A stretch of DNA of 64,000 bases from Liquorilactobacillus cacaonum DSM 21116 (GCF_001436735.1 NZ_AYZE01000015.1:3215-67214), one strand, 5' to 3'. Positions 29,237 through 38,526 are shown, counted from the stretch's first letter. The notes: generated by a model not told the origin, from the letters alone. Made by a program: numbers and translations.

Positions 29237-29309
29237 TTGGGCATACAGGGCTCGAACCTGTACATTGCGGATTCAGAGTCCGCTGCCTTACCAATTTGGC
29301 GAATGCCCA
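29237..29309 (-). tRNA. tRNA-Gln (anticodon CUG)
   Basis: Complete cloverleaf on the minus strand: acceptor TGGGCAT/ATGCCCA, D stem GCC/GGC, anticodon stem GCGGA/TCCGC with loop CTCTGAA (anticodon CUG), T stem ACAGG/CCTGT, discriminator A. CCA is not encoded. Reads CAG. Confidence 0.9.
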
Positions 29310-29438
29310 ATAACTAAAAACCAACTATCAAATACTAATACTTATGTATTTAATTGTCAATATATGTATGAAAGATGTTCTTGACAAAAATAATAGCCCA
29401 TCTTCTAATCTGATGGACATGTACTTTGCCACAACATA

Positions 29439-29511
29439 TCACCCGTACGGGGATCGAACCCGTAACTCCGCCTTGAGAGGGCGACGTCTTAACCAATTTG
29501 ACCAACGGGCA
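29439..29511 (-). tRNA. tRNA-Glu (anticodon CUC)
   Basis: Cloverleaf on the minus strand: D stem GTC/GAC, anticodon stem TCGCC/GGCGG with loop CTCTCAA (anticodon CUC), T stem ACGGG/CCCGT, discriminator A. The acceptor TGCCCGT/ACGGGTG starts with two wobble pairs (U1-G72, G2-U71), which is unusual for tRNA-Glu. CCA not encoded. Confidence 0.85.
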
Positions 29512-29749
29512 AAATACTCTTATTATTATACATTCATTTCAAAATAAGTCAATACTATTTTTTTGAGAAAAATTGAAGATAGCAGCAGCATACAAAAAGA
29601 ATAAGACAGTAACCGACACATAAAATTATTACTATATCAACTAACTGACTATCTAGAGCTTTCCGAGATATCATCAGTAAAACCGTGGTTACGCTCCATC
29701 TTAGTAATCGAACATATAGTTCTCGTAATTGAACATTCATTGTATGAGT

Positions 29750-30277
29750 TTAACTTCTTTGGTAATCAACTTGCAAACTAGGAATCGGCTCAAAATCACG
29801 ATTATAGAATTGTACTTTAATATTTTTTTCATCCGCTTCAATAATCGCATAGGTTCCACCAATGTAACTATATTTTCCTCTTGGGAAACCTATGCTTCCT
29901 GGGTTCAAAAATAGACATCCATTAATCATTTCCGCTCCCAACTGATGGGTGTGTCCAAAAAAGGCAAAATCTGCATTATTCTCTTTTGCTAACAAGCCAA
30001 TTGAATTCAACCCGCTTGAAACACCGTATAGATGTCCATGTGTCACTAAAATTGTTTCTCCTGCTAGCTTTACAACTTCCTTTTCTAAAAATCTAGAATC
30101 AAAATCACAATTTCCTTTTACTACATGAAAAATTTTAAAAAGTTCATCATCAGGTTCTAGTTCTGAATCACCGCAATGAAATAATACATCGACTTTGTTC
30201 GCATATTTTGCCAAAAGGTCTGCCAAAATTTCACGTTCCCCATGACTATCACTCACAACTAACATTTTCGTACTCAT
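29750..30277 (-). CDS. YfcE/MJ0936-type metallophosphoesterase
   Basis: A 175-residue calcineurin-like phosphodiesterase. Metal-site motifs are VVSDSHGERE (residue 6), FHCGDSE (about 33), VKGNCD (about 54), VTHGHLYG (about 77), and GHTHQLGAEM (about 105). Members hydrolyse small phosphodiesters; the physiological substrate is unknown. Its ATG overlaps the rdgB stop by one base (TAATG), the usual pairing in Firmicutes. Confidence 0.88.
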   Translation of the reverse strand: MSTKMLVVSDSHGEREILADLLAKYANKVDVLFHCGDSELEPDDELFKIFHVVKGNCDFDSRFLEKEVVKLAGETILVTHGHLYGVSSGLNSIGLLAKENNADFAFFGHTHQLGAEMINGCLFLNPGSIGFPRGKYSYIGGTYAIIEADEKNIKVQFYNRDFEPIPSLQVDYQRS

Positions 30278-30876
30278 TATTCATCAATCCACCAATCATC
30301 AAATTTTTCATCTAGTTTCTTTATTGCTTGCCCACGATGGCTGATTTCATTTTTTTCATCTGGTGTTAATTCTGCAAAAGTCTTCCCTAAATTTGGCAAA
30401 TAAAATAGTGGATCATATCCAAAGCCATCTCTTCCGCGTAACTTTCTTAATATTTCTCCGCTAACTTCACCTTCTACAATAAGTGGAGCTTTATCTACTC
30501 GCGTAACAACTAGCGACGTATGAAAAGTTGCCGTCCTTTTTCCATTTGGAACTGTTAGCAACTTCTGCAATAATTTCTCATTGTTCTTTTCATCGTCATG
30601 ATCACCTGCATATCTGGCTGAATATATCCCAGGTTCTCCTAAAAGAGCATCCACCATCAAGCCAGAATCATCTGCCACTACAGTTGCTTGTAGGGCATTA
30701 GTTAACGATTGTGCTTTAATTAACGCATTTTCAGTAAAGGTCTTTCCACTCTCAATTATTTCCGGAATATCATCCAATTCACTTAACGTCACCACTTTAA
30801 AGTCTCTCGGCTCAAAAAAAGCTCTAAATTCACGTGCTTTTCCCTCATTTTTTGTTGCAATCAATATTTTCTTCAT
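30277..30876 (-). CDS. rdgB: dITP/XTP pyrophosphatase (non-canonical purine NTPase)
   Basis: Removes deaminated purine nucleotides from the NTP pool. The 199-residue protein begins ILIATKNEGKAREF, with the substrate-loop TVVADDSGLMVDAL near residue 66 and GRDGFGYDPLFYLP near 149 plus SHRGQAI at the C-terminus. The usual upstream partner racE/murI is absent here. Translation is coupled to the phosphoesterase downstream. Confidence 0.95.
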   Translation of the reverse strand: MKKILIATKNEGKAREFRAFFEPRDFKVVTLSELDDIPEIIESGKTFTENALIKAQSLTNALQATVVADDSGLMVDALLGEPGIYSARYAGDHDDEKNNEKLLQKLLTVPNGKRTATFHTSLVVTRVDKAPLIVEGEVSGEILRKLRGRDGFGYDPLFYLPNLGKTFAELTPDEKNEISHRGQAIKKLDEKFDDWWIDE

Positions 30877-31033
30877 GATTCCCCACCATTATTCATAATT
30901 TCAATAAACTAATTATACAAATAAAATCACTTTGTAGCAAAAGCTTTGTTATTATTTAAATTTAAATTAGTTCCGCATTTTTCTACTAATTCAATGTATA
31001 ATTAATAGTAGATTGAATCAAAGGAGAATCATC

Positions 31034-31522
31034 ATGGACGCAAATAAATATCTAGAATTGTCACAAAAAAAGGAATTGGTAAATACTTTAGGGTATGAAA
31101 TTATGCGTGATATTCTAATTCCTGAGTTGATTGGAGATAATCATAATATATTATATTGGGCCGGAAAACGTCTTGCTCGTGAAATTTTTCTCGCGAAAGA
31201 TGAAGACTTACCTATTTTTTTTTCAGAAACCGGATGGGGAGACCTTAAGCGAACTAAGAGTAACGAAAAACAACAATTTTTCGAATTAAATGGACCAATA
31301 GTTCAATTGCGCGCAACAACAATTGACAATCCTGATTTTTTATTAGAAGCTGGTTTTCTGGCAGAGACAATTCAATTACAAAGTGGCTTTGTATCCGAAT
31401 GTATCGTAAAAGAAATCAAGCAAAAAAAAGGTGAGGTCATATTACTTGTCCAAATTGATATTTCTGACCCTATTGATGTGGCACTTATTCCCGAAAAAGA
31501 ACCATTACATTTTATTCAATAA
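31034..31522 (+). CDS. yslB: DUF2507 protein YslB
   Basis: A 162-residue protein of the DUF2507 family found across Bacilli, with the characteristic GYEIMRDILIPELIGD and ILYWAGKRLAREI near the N-terminus. The fold resembles V4R-type ligand-binding proteins; function unknown. AAGGAG precedes the ATG at 31034; a longer in-frame start has no support. It converges on the dlt operon with a shared bidirectional terminator. Confidence 0.85.
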   Translation: MDANKYLELSQKKELVNTLGYEIMRDILIPELIGDNHNILYWAGKRLAREIFLAKDEDLPIFFSETGWGDLKRTKSNEKQQFFELNGPIVQLRATTIDNPDFLLEAGFLAETIQLQSGFVSECIVKEIKQKKGEVILLVQIDISDPIDVALIPEKEPLHFIQ

Positions 31523-31548
31523 TTAAACTTAACAAAATTTTTTACAAA

Positions 31549-31587
31549 AAAGGATCAGATCAAAATAATTTTTGACCTGATCTTTTT
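31549..31587. terminator. Bidirectional terminator between yslB and dltD
   Basis: AAAGGATCAGATC and GACCTGATCTTTTT arms with an AT loop, T-run on the plus strand and A-run on the left. Confidence 0.75.
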
Positions 31588-31651
31588 CTATAATTTTCAT
31601 ATCACATATAAATATGTGTACTACCTGAATAAACTCCACATCGTGACTAAA

Positions 31652-32899
31652 TTAATATGACATATTTTGCCATTTTTTCGTATAAAAATAATTATTTATT
31701 TTATAATGCGGATTACTTTGTTTCTTTGTTAAGAAAGGATTTACATATTGATCGACTGCCAACCATCCTCTCCATCCAAGATGTATCGTATCTTGCATAA
31801 AGTAAGGCTGAGTCCCCTCATTTGTCAAATTGGCAATATGCGTAAATCCTTGTGAATTAAGCTGGTAAGTAATTTTTTTATCAAATTTCTGAATCATTGC
31901 CATTGACAATCCAGTATAATTTGCCCATTTTTGATTAATTGGTGGAATAATAAACAAGACATTCGTATGATGTTTAGCAAATTCATTTAAAACAAGTTGA
32001 AAATCAGAATATTCTACTGATTTAATATAACTAAAGTGCTTTTGCTCTTGTGCCAATCTCTTATAAACTGGTTTGATCTTATGGTCCCAAAAATGATTAT
32101 CAATTCCAAACCGGTTATTTGTTGTATTGGCTTCACCTAACTGAAAACCAACTCGATCCAATTTAACTATATCATATTTTTTTGGTAATTCCTTTTCTCT
32201 TTGTTTAATTAGATTCTCTCGATTGTTCAATGAAATTGTCGAAAAGAGCTGATCTTCACGATCAAGTTCATTTTTCACCAGATGTAAATATATCTTCTGA
32301 AAGCTCGTCAAATGTTGCCCTGCCGCAATTCTTAAAACACTATCATCAATCACATCAGTCGAATCCTTGGGATTTAGTGCCAATAATCTTTCAGCAGCAA
32401 ATCGATCCTCTTCAGTAGATTTTGCTTTCAACAACCAGTTTACAATTTCCGGACGTGGATAAAAATAATTGAAGGCCGCAGGATCAATCCCACCTTTAAC
32501 AAACCACTGCGGAGATATAATAAAGACCGCCTTTTTGTGATTTAATTCATTCCCGAATCCTTGCATTTGCCAAAATTGAGTAATTGATTGCGTACCAGCC
32601 GTTCCCAAAAGAAACGGACGATAACTGCGATGATATTTTTGTGCTAGAACAGAAGGATGTAATGCATCAATTCTAGAAAGTTCAGATGAACCAAAGAACG
32701 GCACGTAATTTTCCTTAAATGCTGCTTTTTTTACCGCCATTCCTTTAAATACTTGCGCTGATTGCGACAATGCCGCTTTTTGGATTATGCTTTGGGAGAT
32801 TTTATCTGGCCTGAATGGGGAAAACAAGAACCCGATAATAATCAAAGCAGCACAAACAATTGGTCCAAAGATTAAAAATAATCTTTTTTTTACGCTCAT
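31652..32899 (-). CDS. dltD: D-alanyl transfer protein DltD
   Basis: Membrane-anchored extracellular protein needed for D-alanylation of teichoic acids. One N-terminal hydrophobic segment (about residues 7-27) is followed by an SGNH/GDSL-like domain; [16 protein letters not shown] holds the Ser and [12 protein letters not shown] the Asp/His-type end. The 415-residue length is typical. The start overlaps the dltC stop by four bases. Confidence 0.93.
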   Translation of the reverse strand: MSVKKRLFLIFGPIVCAALIIIGFLFSPFRPDKISQSIIQKAALSQSAQVFKGMAVKKAAFKENYVPFFGSSELSRIDALHPSVLAQKYHRSYRPFLLGTAGTQSITQFWQMQGFGNELNHKKAVFIISPQWFVKGGIDPAAFNYFYPRPEIVNWLLKAKSTEEDRFAAERLLALNPKDSTDVIDDSVLRIAAGQHLTSFQKIYLHLVKNELDREDQLFSTISLNNRENLIKQREKELPKKYDIVKLDRVGFQLGEANTTNNRFGIDNHFWDHKIKPVYKRLAQEQKHFSYIKSVEYSDFQLVLNEFAKHHTNVLFIIPPINQKWANYTGLSMAMIQKFDKKITYQLNSQGFTHIANLTNEGTQPYFMQDTIHLGWRGWLAVDQYVNPFLTKKQSNPHYKINNYFYTKKWQNMSY

Positions 32900-33129
32900 G
32901 CCTGTAAAGATTCAACTTTCGCAATTATCTTATTAGGAGTTTCCCATTCACTACGTTCAAATTCCGAAACTGGTACATCAATGTTACACTGAGATTGCAA
33001 TTCTAATAAAAGTTGAACGGTTGCCATCGAGTCTAATAATCCCGTATCAAACAGGTTAACATCAAGATTCTTAGCTACCTCTTCACTACCAGTTAAATCT
33101 TGTAAAATTTCAATAATTTGTTCTTTCAT
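32896..33129 (-). CDS. dltC: D-alanyl carrier protein DltC
   Basis: A 77-residue acyl-carrier-type protein with the phosphopantetheine serine in [19 protein letters not shown] (about residue 36). It receives D-Ala from DltA and passes it to the DltB/DltD/DltX complex. AGGAGT precedes the ATG. It lies 13 bases from dltB. Confidence 0.95.
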   Translation of the reverse strand: MKEQIIEILQDLTGSEEVAKNLDVNLFDTGLLDSMATVQLLLELQSQCNIDVPVSEFERSEWETPNKIIAKVESLQA

Positions 33130-33142
33130 TATAAAGACTCCT

Positions 33143-34357
33143 TTATTTCATTATATGATGTACTAACATTGTGTTTAAAAACCCAGAAAAAATCAAAAAG
33201 CTAAAGCAAACAATATTGAAGGTCAAAAAAACTGCAAACATTTTAGTAAAACGATTACTTGGGATCTGATCACGATGTTTCTTCTTAAATCGTAACCACA
33301 TATCACAAATAATAATTGCACATGCATGGAATAACCCATAAACAATGTAATACCACGTTACACCATGCCAAAATCCCATGATGAGGAAAAGTGTCAGATA
33401 CCCTAAATTTGCAATTGTAATCTTACTCTTAATAAGTTTTTTCTTCATGATGAAAAACACAAGACGCATATAAATATAGTCCCTGAACCAAAAAGAAAGC
33501 GTCATATGCCATCTGTTCCAAAATTCCTTGATATTAGGTGCACTAAATGGTTTATTAAAGTTCATTGGTGTTGCAATTCCCATAATATAACTAGTTCCTA
33601 CTGCAAATAAGCTATATCCTGCAAAGTCAAAAAATAAATCCATTGAATAAACATACATATAAGCAACTAGCCACCATGAAATGCCTCCATGTGCCAATGC
33701 ATTTTGACCAACTTGTGGCAATAATATCGTACCAAAGAAATATGCGATAAAGAATTTATAAACAAACCCTAGAAAGATATACCAAACTCCTTTTTCAAGC
33801 ATATCCAAATACTTCTTTTGTGGCAATTTTTTGTCATAATCACCTAGAAATCTACGATAACGATCAATAGGACCTGAAGATATTGTTGGAAAGAATAGTA
33901 GAAATTCGACTGTTTGTCGCAGTTTAAATTCTTTAATCGCTCCATCACGAATTTCCATAATCATTCCTACTATTTTAAACGTAATGTAGCTAATTCCCAA
34001 AAAGCCAATTATTGAGGCCTTCCCGCCATATACTGCTGGTGTTATTTTAACTATTACCAACGGAATAATTGCAACTATCACTGCTATATAAAATATCCAT
34101 GAAACATTCGCACGTTTTCGATATTCATAATAAATTTTTATGAGAATAACTTCCAAGACAACATATATAATTAACGCAATTCCTTGATGCCACTTTATTC
34201 CACCAAATGATAATAGTAAAAAAGCTACAGTACTAATTGATTGATACCAATGTAATTTTTTCTCATATAAATTTGCAATAATAATTGGTATTAATGCTAG
34301 TGTAATAAACAAAAAATACGTTGGGTTCTGATAAGGTTGCATGTTAATCATTAGCAA
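33143..34357 (-). CDS. dltB: DltB, MBOAT acyltransferase for teichoic acid D-alanylation
   Basis: Polytopic membrane O-acyltransferase that moves D-Ala across the membrane. Many hydrophobic segments are visible, and the MBOAT catalytic His lies in [19 protein letters not shown] (about residues 330-350). [19 protein letters not shown] is typical of the family. The 404-residue length is normal. The start overlaps the dltA stop by seven bases. Confidence 0.95.
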   Translation of the reverse strand: MLMINMQPYQNPTYFLFITLALIPIIIANLYEKKLHWYQSISTVAFLLLSFGGIKWHQGIALIIYVVLEVILIKIYYEYRKRANVSWIFYIAVIVAIIPLVIVKITPAVYGGKASIIGFLGISYITFKIVGMIMEIRDGAIKEFKLRQTVEFLLFFPTISSGPIDRYRRFLGDYDKKLPQKKYLDMLEKGVWYIFLGFVYKFFIAYFFGTILLPQVGQNALAHGGISWWLVAYMYVYSMDLFFDFAGYSLFAVGTSYIMGIATPMNFNKPFSAPNIKEFWNRWHMTLSFWFRDYIYMRLVFFIMKKKLIKSKITIANLGYLTLFLIMGFWHGVTWYYIVYGLFHACAIIICDMWLRFKKKHRDQIPSNRFTKMFAVFLTFNIVCFSFLIFSGFLNTMLVHHIMK

Positions 34358-35874
34358 TTAACCTCGTGCAAAATTTTCTTACGGTCAACTTTACCATTAT
34401 TGGTTAGAGGTAAGGAATCCACATAAACGAATTTTTGCGGAATCATATAAGGCATCATCAAAGTTGTCAATTCCTCTTTGATTGCTTTTGTTAATGAAAA
34501 ATCAGATGGATAATCGTTTTCCTTAGCAACAACGTAAGCTACAATCTGTGAAACTTTGTGATTTACATCATACTTGGGAGCACAAGTGGCTTGCTTAATT
34601 AATGAAACTTGTCCCAAGTGATGATCGACCTCTTCTAATTCAATTCTAAAGCCATGCAATTTAACTTGGAAATCAACTCGTCCATGATAAAGTAATTGTC
34701 CTTCATCATTAATTTCAGCTAAATCTCCAGTCCTATATGCAAATTTTCCTTGAAACTTCACAAATGCATTTGCAGTTTTTTCAGGGTTATTTAAGTAGCC
34801 CTTTGAAACACTTGGCCCAATAATCAATAACTCTCCAGCATTGTTATTTGGCAAAACATCCAAATTTTCATCAACTACTATTAATTCTGTATCTTCTTTT
34901 GCTAGTCCGATTGGTAGACGAGAATAATTTTTCAAAATTGTTTCATTGACTTCTACTTGACTTACTGCAACCGTCGCTTCTGTTGGCCCATAAGTATTAT
35001 AAATACTTGCCTTACTAAACCGTTCATGTAATTGTTGAGCTGTTTTTTTAGTCAATTCTTCACCACAGAATAAAAAGTGTGTTAATTCAGGATATTCCTC
35101 TTCATTGAAGTTCTTATCAAGCAAACAAATATCCATAAATGAAGGTGTTGAAACCCAAATATTCAATTCCATTCGTGGTAAGCATTCAAACAATTCTTTA
35201 AAATTATCAGTGACCTTCTTAGGTAATGCAGCTAATCTACCACCTTGAGTTAGTGCTGGATATATTGACATAACTGATAAGTCAAATGAGTATGCGGCTT
35301 GTGCTAAGAATGTTTTTCCTGCAACAATCCCAAAATCTGATTTCATCCAGCTTAAAAAGCTTTGTAAATTATTAACACTTATTTGAACACCTTTTGGCAT
35401 ACCTGTCGTCCCTGATGTGAAAATGATATAAAAAACATCATCTCCTTTTATTTGATACTGTTTTACATCAAATACGCTCGGTTCACTTTCCAAAATTCCT
35501 TCAAGCATCTGCTTGCTAATTAAAGGCACATCCTCTTTTAAAACAAGTGGAAAACTTTCAATCGCAATACAGGCAACCGGCTGAGAAATTTCCATAATTT
35601 GCATAATTCTTTCTTTAGGTGATTCGCTATCTACTGGTATATATGAGTGTCCTGCTTTAACAATTGCCAAAAATGTTGCAATCATCTCAAATGTTTGACC
35701 GCCATAAACTAAAATTGGTGCCTTTTTTTGTAAATTCAATCCAACAAGATATTGTGCAATCTTATCAGAATATTCTTTTAATTCTTTATATGTCTTGGTA
35801 TCTCCCAAATAATCATAAACAACTCGATCTGGAGTCATTTCCGCCCACTTATCAATCTGTTGAATAATGTCCAC
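34351..35874 (-). CDS. dltA: D-alanine-poly(phosphoribitol) ligase subunit DltA
   Basis: Adenylates D-alanine and loads it on DltC. The A3 motif FYIIFTSGTTGMPKGVQ is near residue 150, YNTYGPTEATVAVSQ near 290, and the ATP motif YRTGDLAEINDEG near 380; NGKVDRKKIL ends the protein. The GTG at 35874 (507 residues) is preferred because the ATG at 35886 sits directly on the Shine-Dalgarno GAGGGAG. Second gene of the dlt operon, after dltX. Confidence 0.93.
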   Translation of the reverse strand: MDIIQQIDKWAEMTPDRVVYDYLGDTKTYKELKEYSDKIAQYLVGLNLQKKAPILVYGGQTFEMIATFLAIVKAGHSYIPVDSESPKERIMQIMEISQPVACIAIESFPLVLKEDVPLISKQMLEGILESEPSVFDVKQYQIKGDDVFYIIFTSGTTGMPKGVQISVNNLQSFLSWMKSDFGIVAGKTFLAQAAYSFDLSVMSIYPALTQGGRLAALPKKVTDNFKELFECLPRMELNIWVSTPSFMDICLLDKNFNEEEYPELTHFLFCGEELTKKTAQQLHERFSKASIYNTYGPTEATVAVSQVEVNETILKNYSRLPIGLAKEDTELIVVDENLDVLPNNNAGELLIIGPSVSKGYLNNPEKTANAFVKFQGKFAYRTGDLAEINDEGQLLYHGRVDFQVKLHGFRIELEEVDHHLGQVSLIKQATCAPKYDVNHKVSQIVAYVVAKENDYPSDFSLTKAIKEELTTLMMPYMIPQKFVYVDSLPLTNNGKVDRKKILHEVNC

Positions 35875-35895
35875 TGCAAAATACATCTCCCTCTT

Positions 35896-36045
35896 TTAAA
35901 ACTCATTGTAAATAAAGTGTGGTCCATTTATGCCACTATAACTAAAGAGGTATATTAACCCCATCATAATTGCAGCATAAAAAATTGTTTTTAAAACGAA
36001 TAGAGTGACTTCATTCTTTAAAAACCGACTTTTAAGTAACTTCAA
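35896..36045 (-). CDS. dltX: DltX, small teichoic acid D-alanylation protein
   Basis: A 49-residue single-span membrane peptide that ends in the conserved motif GPHFIYNEF. It starts at a TTG well placed behind GGGGGTGG; a longer frame from a GTG at 36081 lacks support. In known systems DltX carries D-alanine at its C-terminal motif between DltB and the teichoic acid. It is 21 bases before dltA. Easily missed because of its size and start codon. Confidence 0.85.
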   Translation of the reverse strand: MKLLKSRFLKNEVTLFVLKTIFYAAIMMGLIYLFSYSGINGPHFIYNEF

Positions 36046-36191
36046 AATTTTTGCCACCCCCAAAAATTGAAATAATGTCACACTTCTTTATAATTACAAT
36101 TCATATTATTTTCAATTTTTAATCATCAAATAGTCATAAATTGTACATATACAATCATTACATCTCTTGGCAGTTGTTACAAGACCTTTTC

Positions 36192-36246
36192 ATATAAGAT
36201 TTCTTAAAGAACTTGTAAAATTGTCTTAAATTTGTAACAAAATTGT
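36192..36246 (-). promoter_or_regulatory. dlt promoter region with 11-base direct repeats
   Basis: TTGT (plus-strand view) occurs at 36213, 36221, 36232 and 36243; the last three are exactly 11 bases apart, in a TTGTAA-like context. Minus-strand TTATAT (36192-36197) could be the -10. Direct repeats at 11-base spacing are typical of OmpR/PhoP-family response regulators. A separate palindrome ATTGTA-CATA-TACAAT lies at about 36139-36154. Confidence 0.5.
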
Positions 36247-36320
36247 AAAATATAGTCAATGATACAGATATTTGTAAGTGAAAGCGAGTTGCATTAAAAT
36301 TTTTTTAGCCTGACATCCAT

Positions 36321-36572
36321 TTATTTACTTTTTTTGTCTCTAAATTCACCTTCAATAATATCATTATCAGCATCCCTGTCATTTTTATCGGGCATAACTG
36401 CTGCAGCAACAAAGTAGGTGATTATGCCAAAGAAAAATTGTCCTGGAAATATTATTAGAATTGCACCAATAATTCGTGTAATTGCTTTGTCCCAATTAAA
36501 ATATTCGGCAATTCCTCCTAAAACTCCTAAAAAAATATGATCATTTGATTTAACTAGTTGCTTATTTTTCAT
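36321..36572 (-). CDS. PspC-domain protein
   Basis: An 83-residue protein with a PspC domain: FLGVLGGIAEYFNWDKAITR, then one hydrophobic span (IIGAILIIFPGQFFFGIITY). PspC proteins sense or stabilise the envelope under stress. The acidic, Lys-rich tail (DRDADNDIIEGEFRDKKSK) is cytoplasmic or extracellular. Fifteen bases downstream of the DUF4097 gene and likely in the same operon. Confidence 0.88.
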   Translation of the reverse strand: MKNKQLVKSNDHIFLGVLGGIAEYFNWDKAITRIIGAILIIFPGQFFFGIITYFVAAAVMPDKNDRDADNDIIEGEFRDKKSK

Positions 36573-36586
36573 TTCAATCCATCCCC

Positions 36587-37519
36587 CTATTTGATTTCGT
36601 TATCTCCAGAATTATTATTTAAAATAATGTGATTGCTCGTTTTCCCTTGAGTATTATAGTCAGAACCAACATTTTTTCCTAAATAAGTATTGTCCCCGTC
36701 TTCATTATGCATCCCTATCAAAATATCCGTATTTTTCTTCAACTTAACTTCATTATCTCCATCACTATTTGTTACATTCAACTTATGTAAAACTTTCAAG
36801 TTATTTGCAGTGAAATCACCTTCTTGAAGTTTAAAATTTACGTCATTTACAATGATGTCATTTACATCAATATCACCATTTGCATTTATAATCGTCGTTT
36901 TGTTTAACTGACTATCCTTAAGCATCAGATCACCATCTTCCATTATGATAAATCCTTGCTTTATTTTATTGTGATTAATGATGCCAATATCTCCATCTTG
37001 ATTATTGATTTTTAAATAATCAATCTGATTTTCCGCCAACGCTATATCCCCATCCCCACTGCTCAAATTCATTCGTTTGATTTTCATATTCTCTGCTTTG
37101 AAATTACCAAAGCCAATATCCCCACTGAATTCTTGAAGATTGCTATCTGTGGGAACAGTTATAATTACTTGTTCATTAGTGGAATTTGAAATAGTAATAT
37201 TCACCCCATGTGGTTTGTGTTCATCAATTGAAAGAAGGTCATCCTTAATTTTAACAGTCGGCTGATCTTTTTTCTCACCTTGATAGACTACCCCAAATTT
37301 AGTACCCTTTTTTACTATGATATTCAAGTCTCCATTTACACTGACTTTTGAAAATTTAATATTTTTAACCAACATAACTTTCCGCTTACTATCCTTTAAG
37401 AAACCAATCTCCCAATTCTTTGCGTTGATTAGATTCTCACCGTTATTTAGATAGGCATAACCTGTAAGAAGCAATCCAACGATCAACATCATAAATCCAA
37501 CTAAGATTGACTTTTTCAT
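36587..37519 (-). CDS. DUF4097-family beta-strand repeat protein, membrane-anchored
   Basis: The 310-residue protein starts with a hydrophobic anchor (residues 5-25: ILVGFMMLIVGLLLTGYAYL) and then forms a repetitive beta structure. A repeating GDI/GDF/GDN pattern recurs about every 20 residues (GDLNIIV, GDIALAE, GDIGII, GDLMLK, GDIDVN, GDFTANN, GDNEVK, GDNTYLG). This is the DUF4097/LiaG-like type. It is probably outside the membrane. Overlaps the upstream DUF1700 gene by four bases. Confidence 0.85.
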   Translation of the reverse strand: MKKSILVGFMMLIVGLLLTGYAYLNNGENLINAKNWEIGFLKDSKRKVMLVKNIKFSKVSVNGDLNIIVKKGTKFGVVYQGEKKDQPTVKIKDDLLSIDEHKPHGVNITISNSTNEQVIITVPTDSNLQEFSGDIGFGNFKAENMKIKRMNLSSGDGDIALAENQIDYLKINNQDGDIGIINHNKIKQGFIIMEDGDLMLKDSQLNKTTIINANGDIDVNDIIVNDVNFKLQEGDFTANNLKVLHKLNVTNSDGDNEVKLKKNTDILIGMHNEDGDNTYLGKNVGSDYNTQGKTSNHIILNNNSGDNEIK

Positions 37520-38145
37520 AATTTTGTATCCTTTCGCTGCCTATTTCTAAACTTTTGATAAAGATAGCTTACTAAATTTGCTACCACTTGTAGAATTTCC
37601 TTACTCATCCAATAAATAATCGGCCATAATATTAGCAAAAGACCTGAAATTACAAATCCTGTACCAAAATAAAAGATACCCGTATAAAAATTTTTCAAAA
37701 TATTAGTTAATCCAAAGTAAAATGATGTTACTCCCCCAATAATCAATCCACCAAACAATCCAATAACAAAAACAACAATTGAAATTATCATACATAACAA
37801 TCCAAGTAAGATAACAGCACCAATTCCAAGAGTCATGGGTGCCGATAAAACGGCCAAAATTATAAGTCCAATCATCTTCGAATTTGAACGAACTGTTTTC
37901 ATTTTATTGTTATTTAATCGATCTTCTTTTACTGAATAATCAGCCATAATTCTAAACGCTAAATGCTTGGGCGTACCAAGTTTATCTACAATTTGTTGTC
38001 TTGATACTAGTCCAGCATCTGCAATATACTCACTATAATAAGCAACTGCGTCCTGTTTATCAGCATCATTTAAGTTAGATAAAAAATCCACTAGTTCCCT
38101 TAAATACTGTTCACTTTCCACTTTATTCTTCCTTTCTTCCCCCAA
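37516..38145 (-). CDS. DUF1700-family membrane protein
   Basis: A 209-residue protein. The first 70 residues (EQYLRELVDFLSNLNDADKQ... IADAGLVSRQQIVDKLGTPK) are the DUF1700 N-terminus, followed by four hydrophobic segments and a basic tail. Such proteins often accompany PadR regulators and DUF4097 proteins. Overlaps padR by 23 bases, so translation is coupled. Confidence 0.85.
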   Translation of the reverse strand: MGEERKNKVESEQYLRELVDFLSNLNDADKQDAVAYYSEYIADAGLVSRQQIVDKLGTPKHLAFRIMADYSVKEDRLNNNKMKTVRSNSKMIGLIILAVLSAPMTLGIGAVILLGLLCMIISIVVFVIGLFGGLIIGGVTSFYFGLTNILKNFYTGIFYFGTGFVISGLLLILWPIIYWMSKEILQVVANLVSYLYQKFRNRQRKDTKL

Positions 38146-38443
38146 AAAAGATCTGATCCAAGCTATATTTATAATTACTCCAAATTTCTTTAATGGCCGC
38201 TAAATGCTTACTCCCTTCTTCAGTAATCTGATAATATCTACGATTTCTTCCTTGAAATGGTTGATCATATGTAGTCAAAAAACCTTTCTTTTGAAGACGT
38301 CGTAAAACCGGATACATCGTTGATTCAGATATTTCAATTGCTGCTTGCATATCTTGTGTTAGAGCATATCCATAATAATCATTTTGAGCCAACAACGCGA
38401 GAACCATCCCGTCCAATAAGTCAGCTGAAATCTTAATTTTCAT
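38123..38443 (-). CDS. PadR-family transcriptional regulator
   Basis: A 106-residue winged-helix regulator: LLDGMVLALLAQNDYYGYAL then EISESTMYPVLRRLQKKGFL, a typical PadR recognition region, and RRYYQITEEGSKHLA for the wing. It is the first gene of a four-gene envelope operon and faces a long palindrome in its own promoter, so autorepression is likely. The inducer is unknown. Confidence 0.92.
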   Translation of the reverse strand: MKIKISADLLDGMVLALLAQNDYYGYALTQDMQAAIEISESTMYPVLRRLQKKGFLTTYDQPFQGRNRRYYQITEEGSKHLAAIKEIWSNYKYSLDQIFFGGRKEE

Positions 38444-38472
38444 TGTTGGACCTCCAAATGTATTTCATTTCA

Positions 38473-38506
38473 AATAATATTATACACCGTATAATATTAT
38501 TAACAA
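38473..38506 (-). promoter_or_regulatory. Promoter and palindromic operator of the PadR operon
   Basis: A perfect inverted repeat with 13-base arms (AATAATATTATAC and GTATAATATTATT) and a 3-base centre spans 38473-38501. On the minus strand TTGTTA (38501-38506) and TATAAT (38479-38484) are 16 bases apart, so the palindrome covers the -10 and spacer. This is the expected site for PadR. Confidence 0.75.
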
Positions 38507-38526
38507 TATAACTGTTTAAATTCAAT

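Noticed and set aside
36282-36300. Possible CRE (catabolite) site TGAAAGCGAGTTGCA upstream of dlt
   Set aside because: The right half differs from the consensus at three defined positions.
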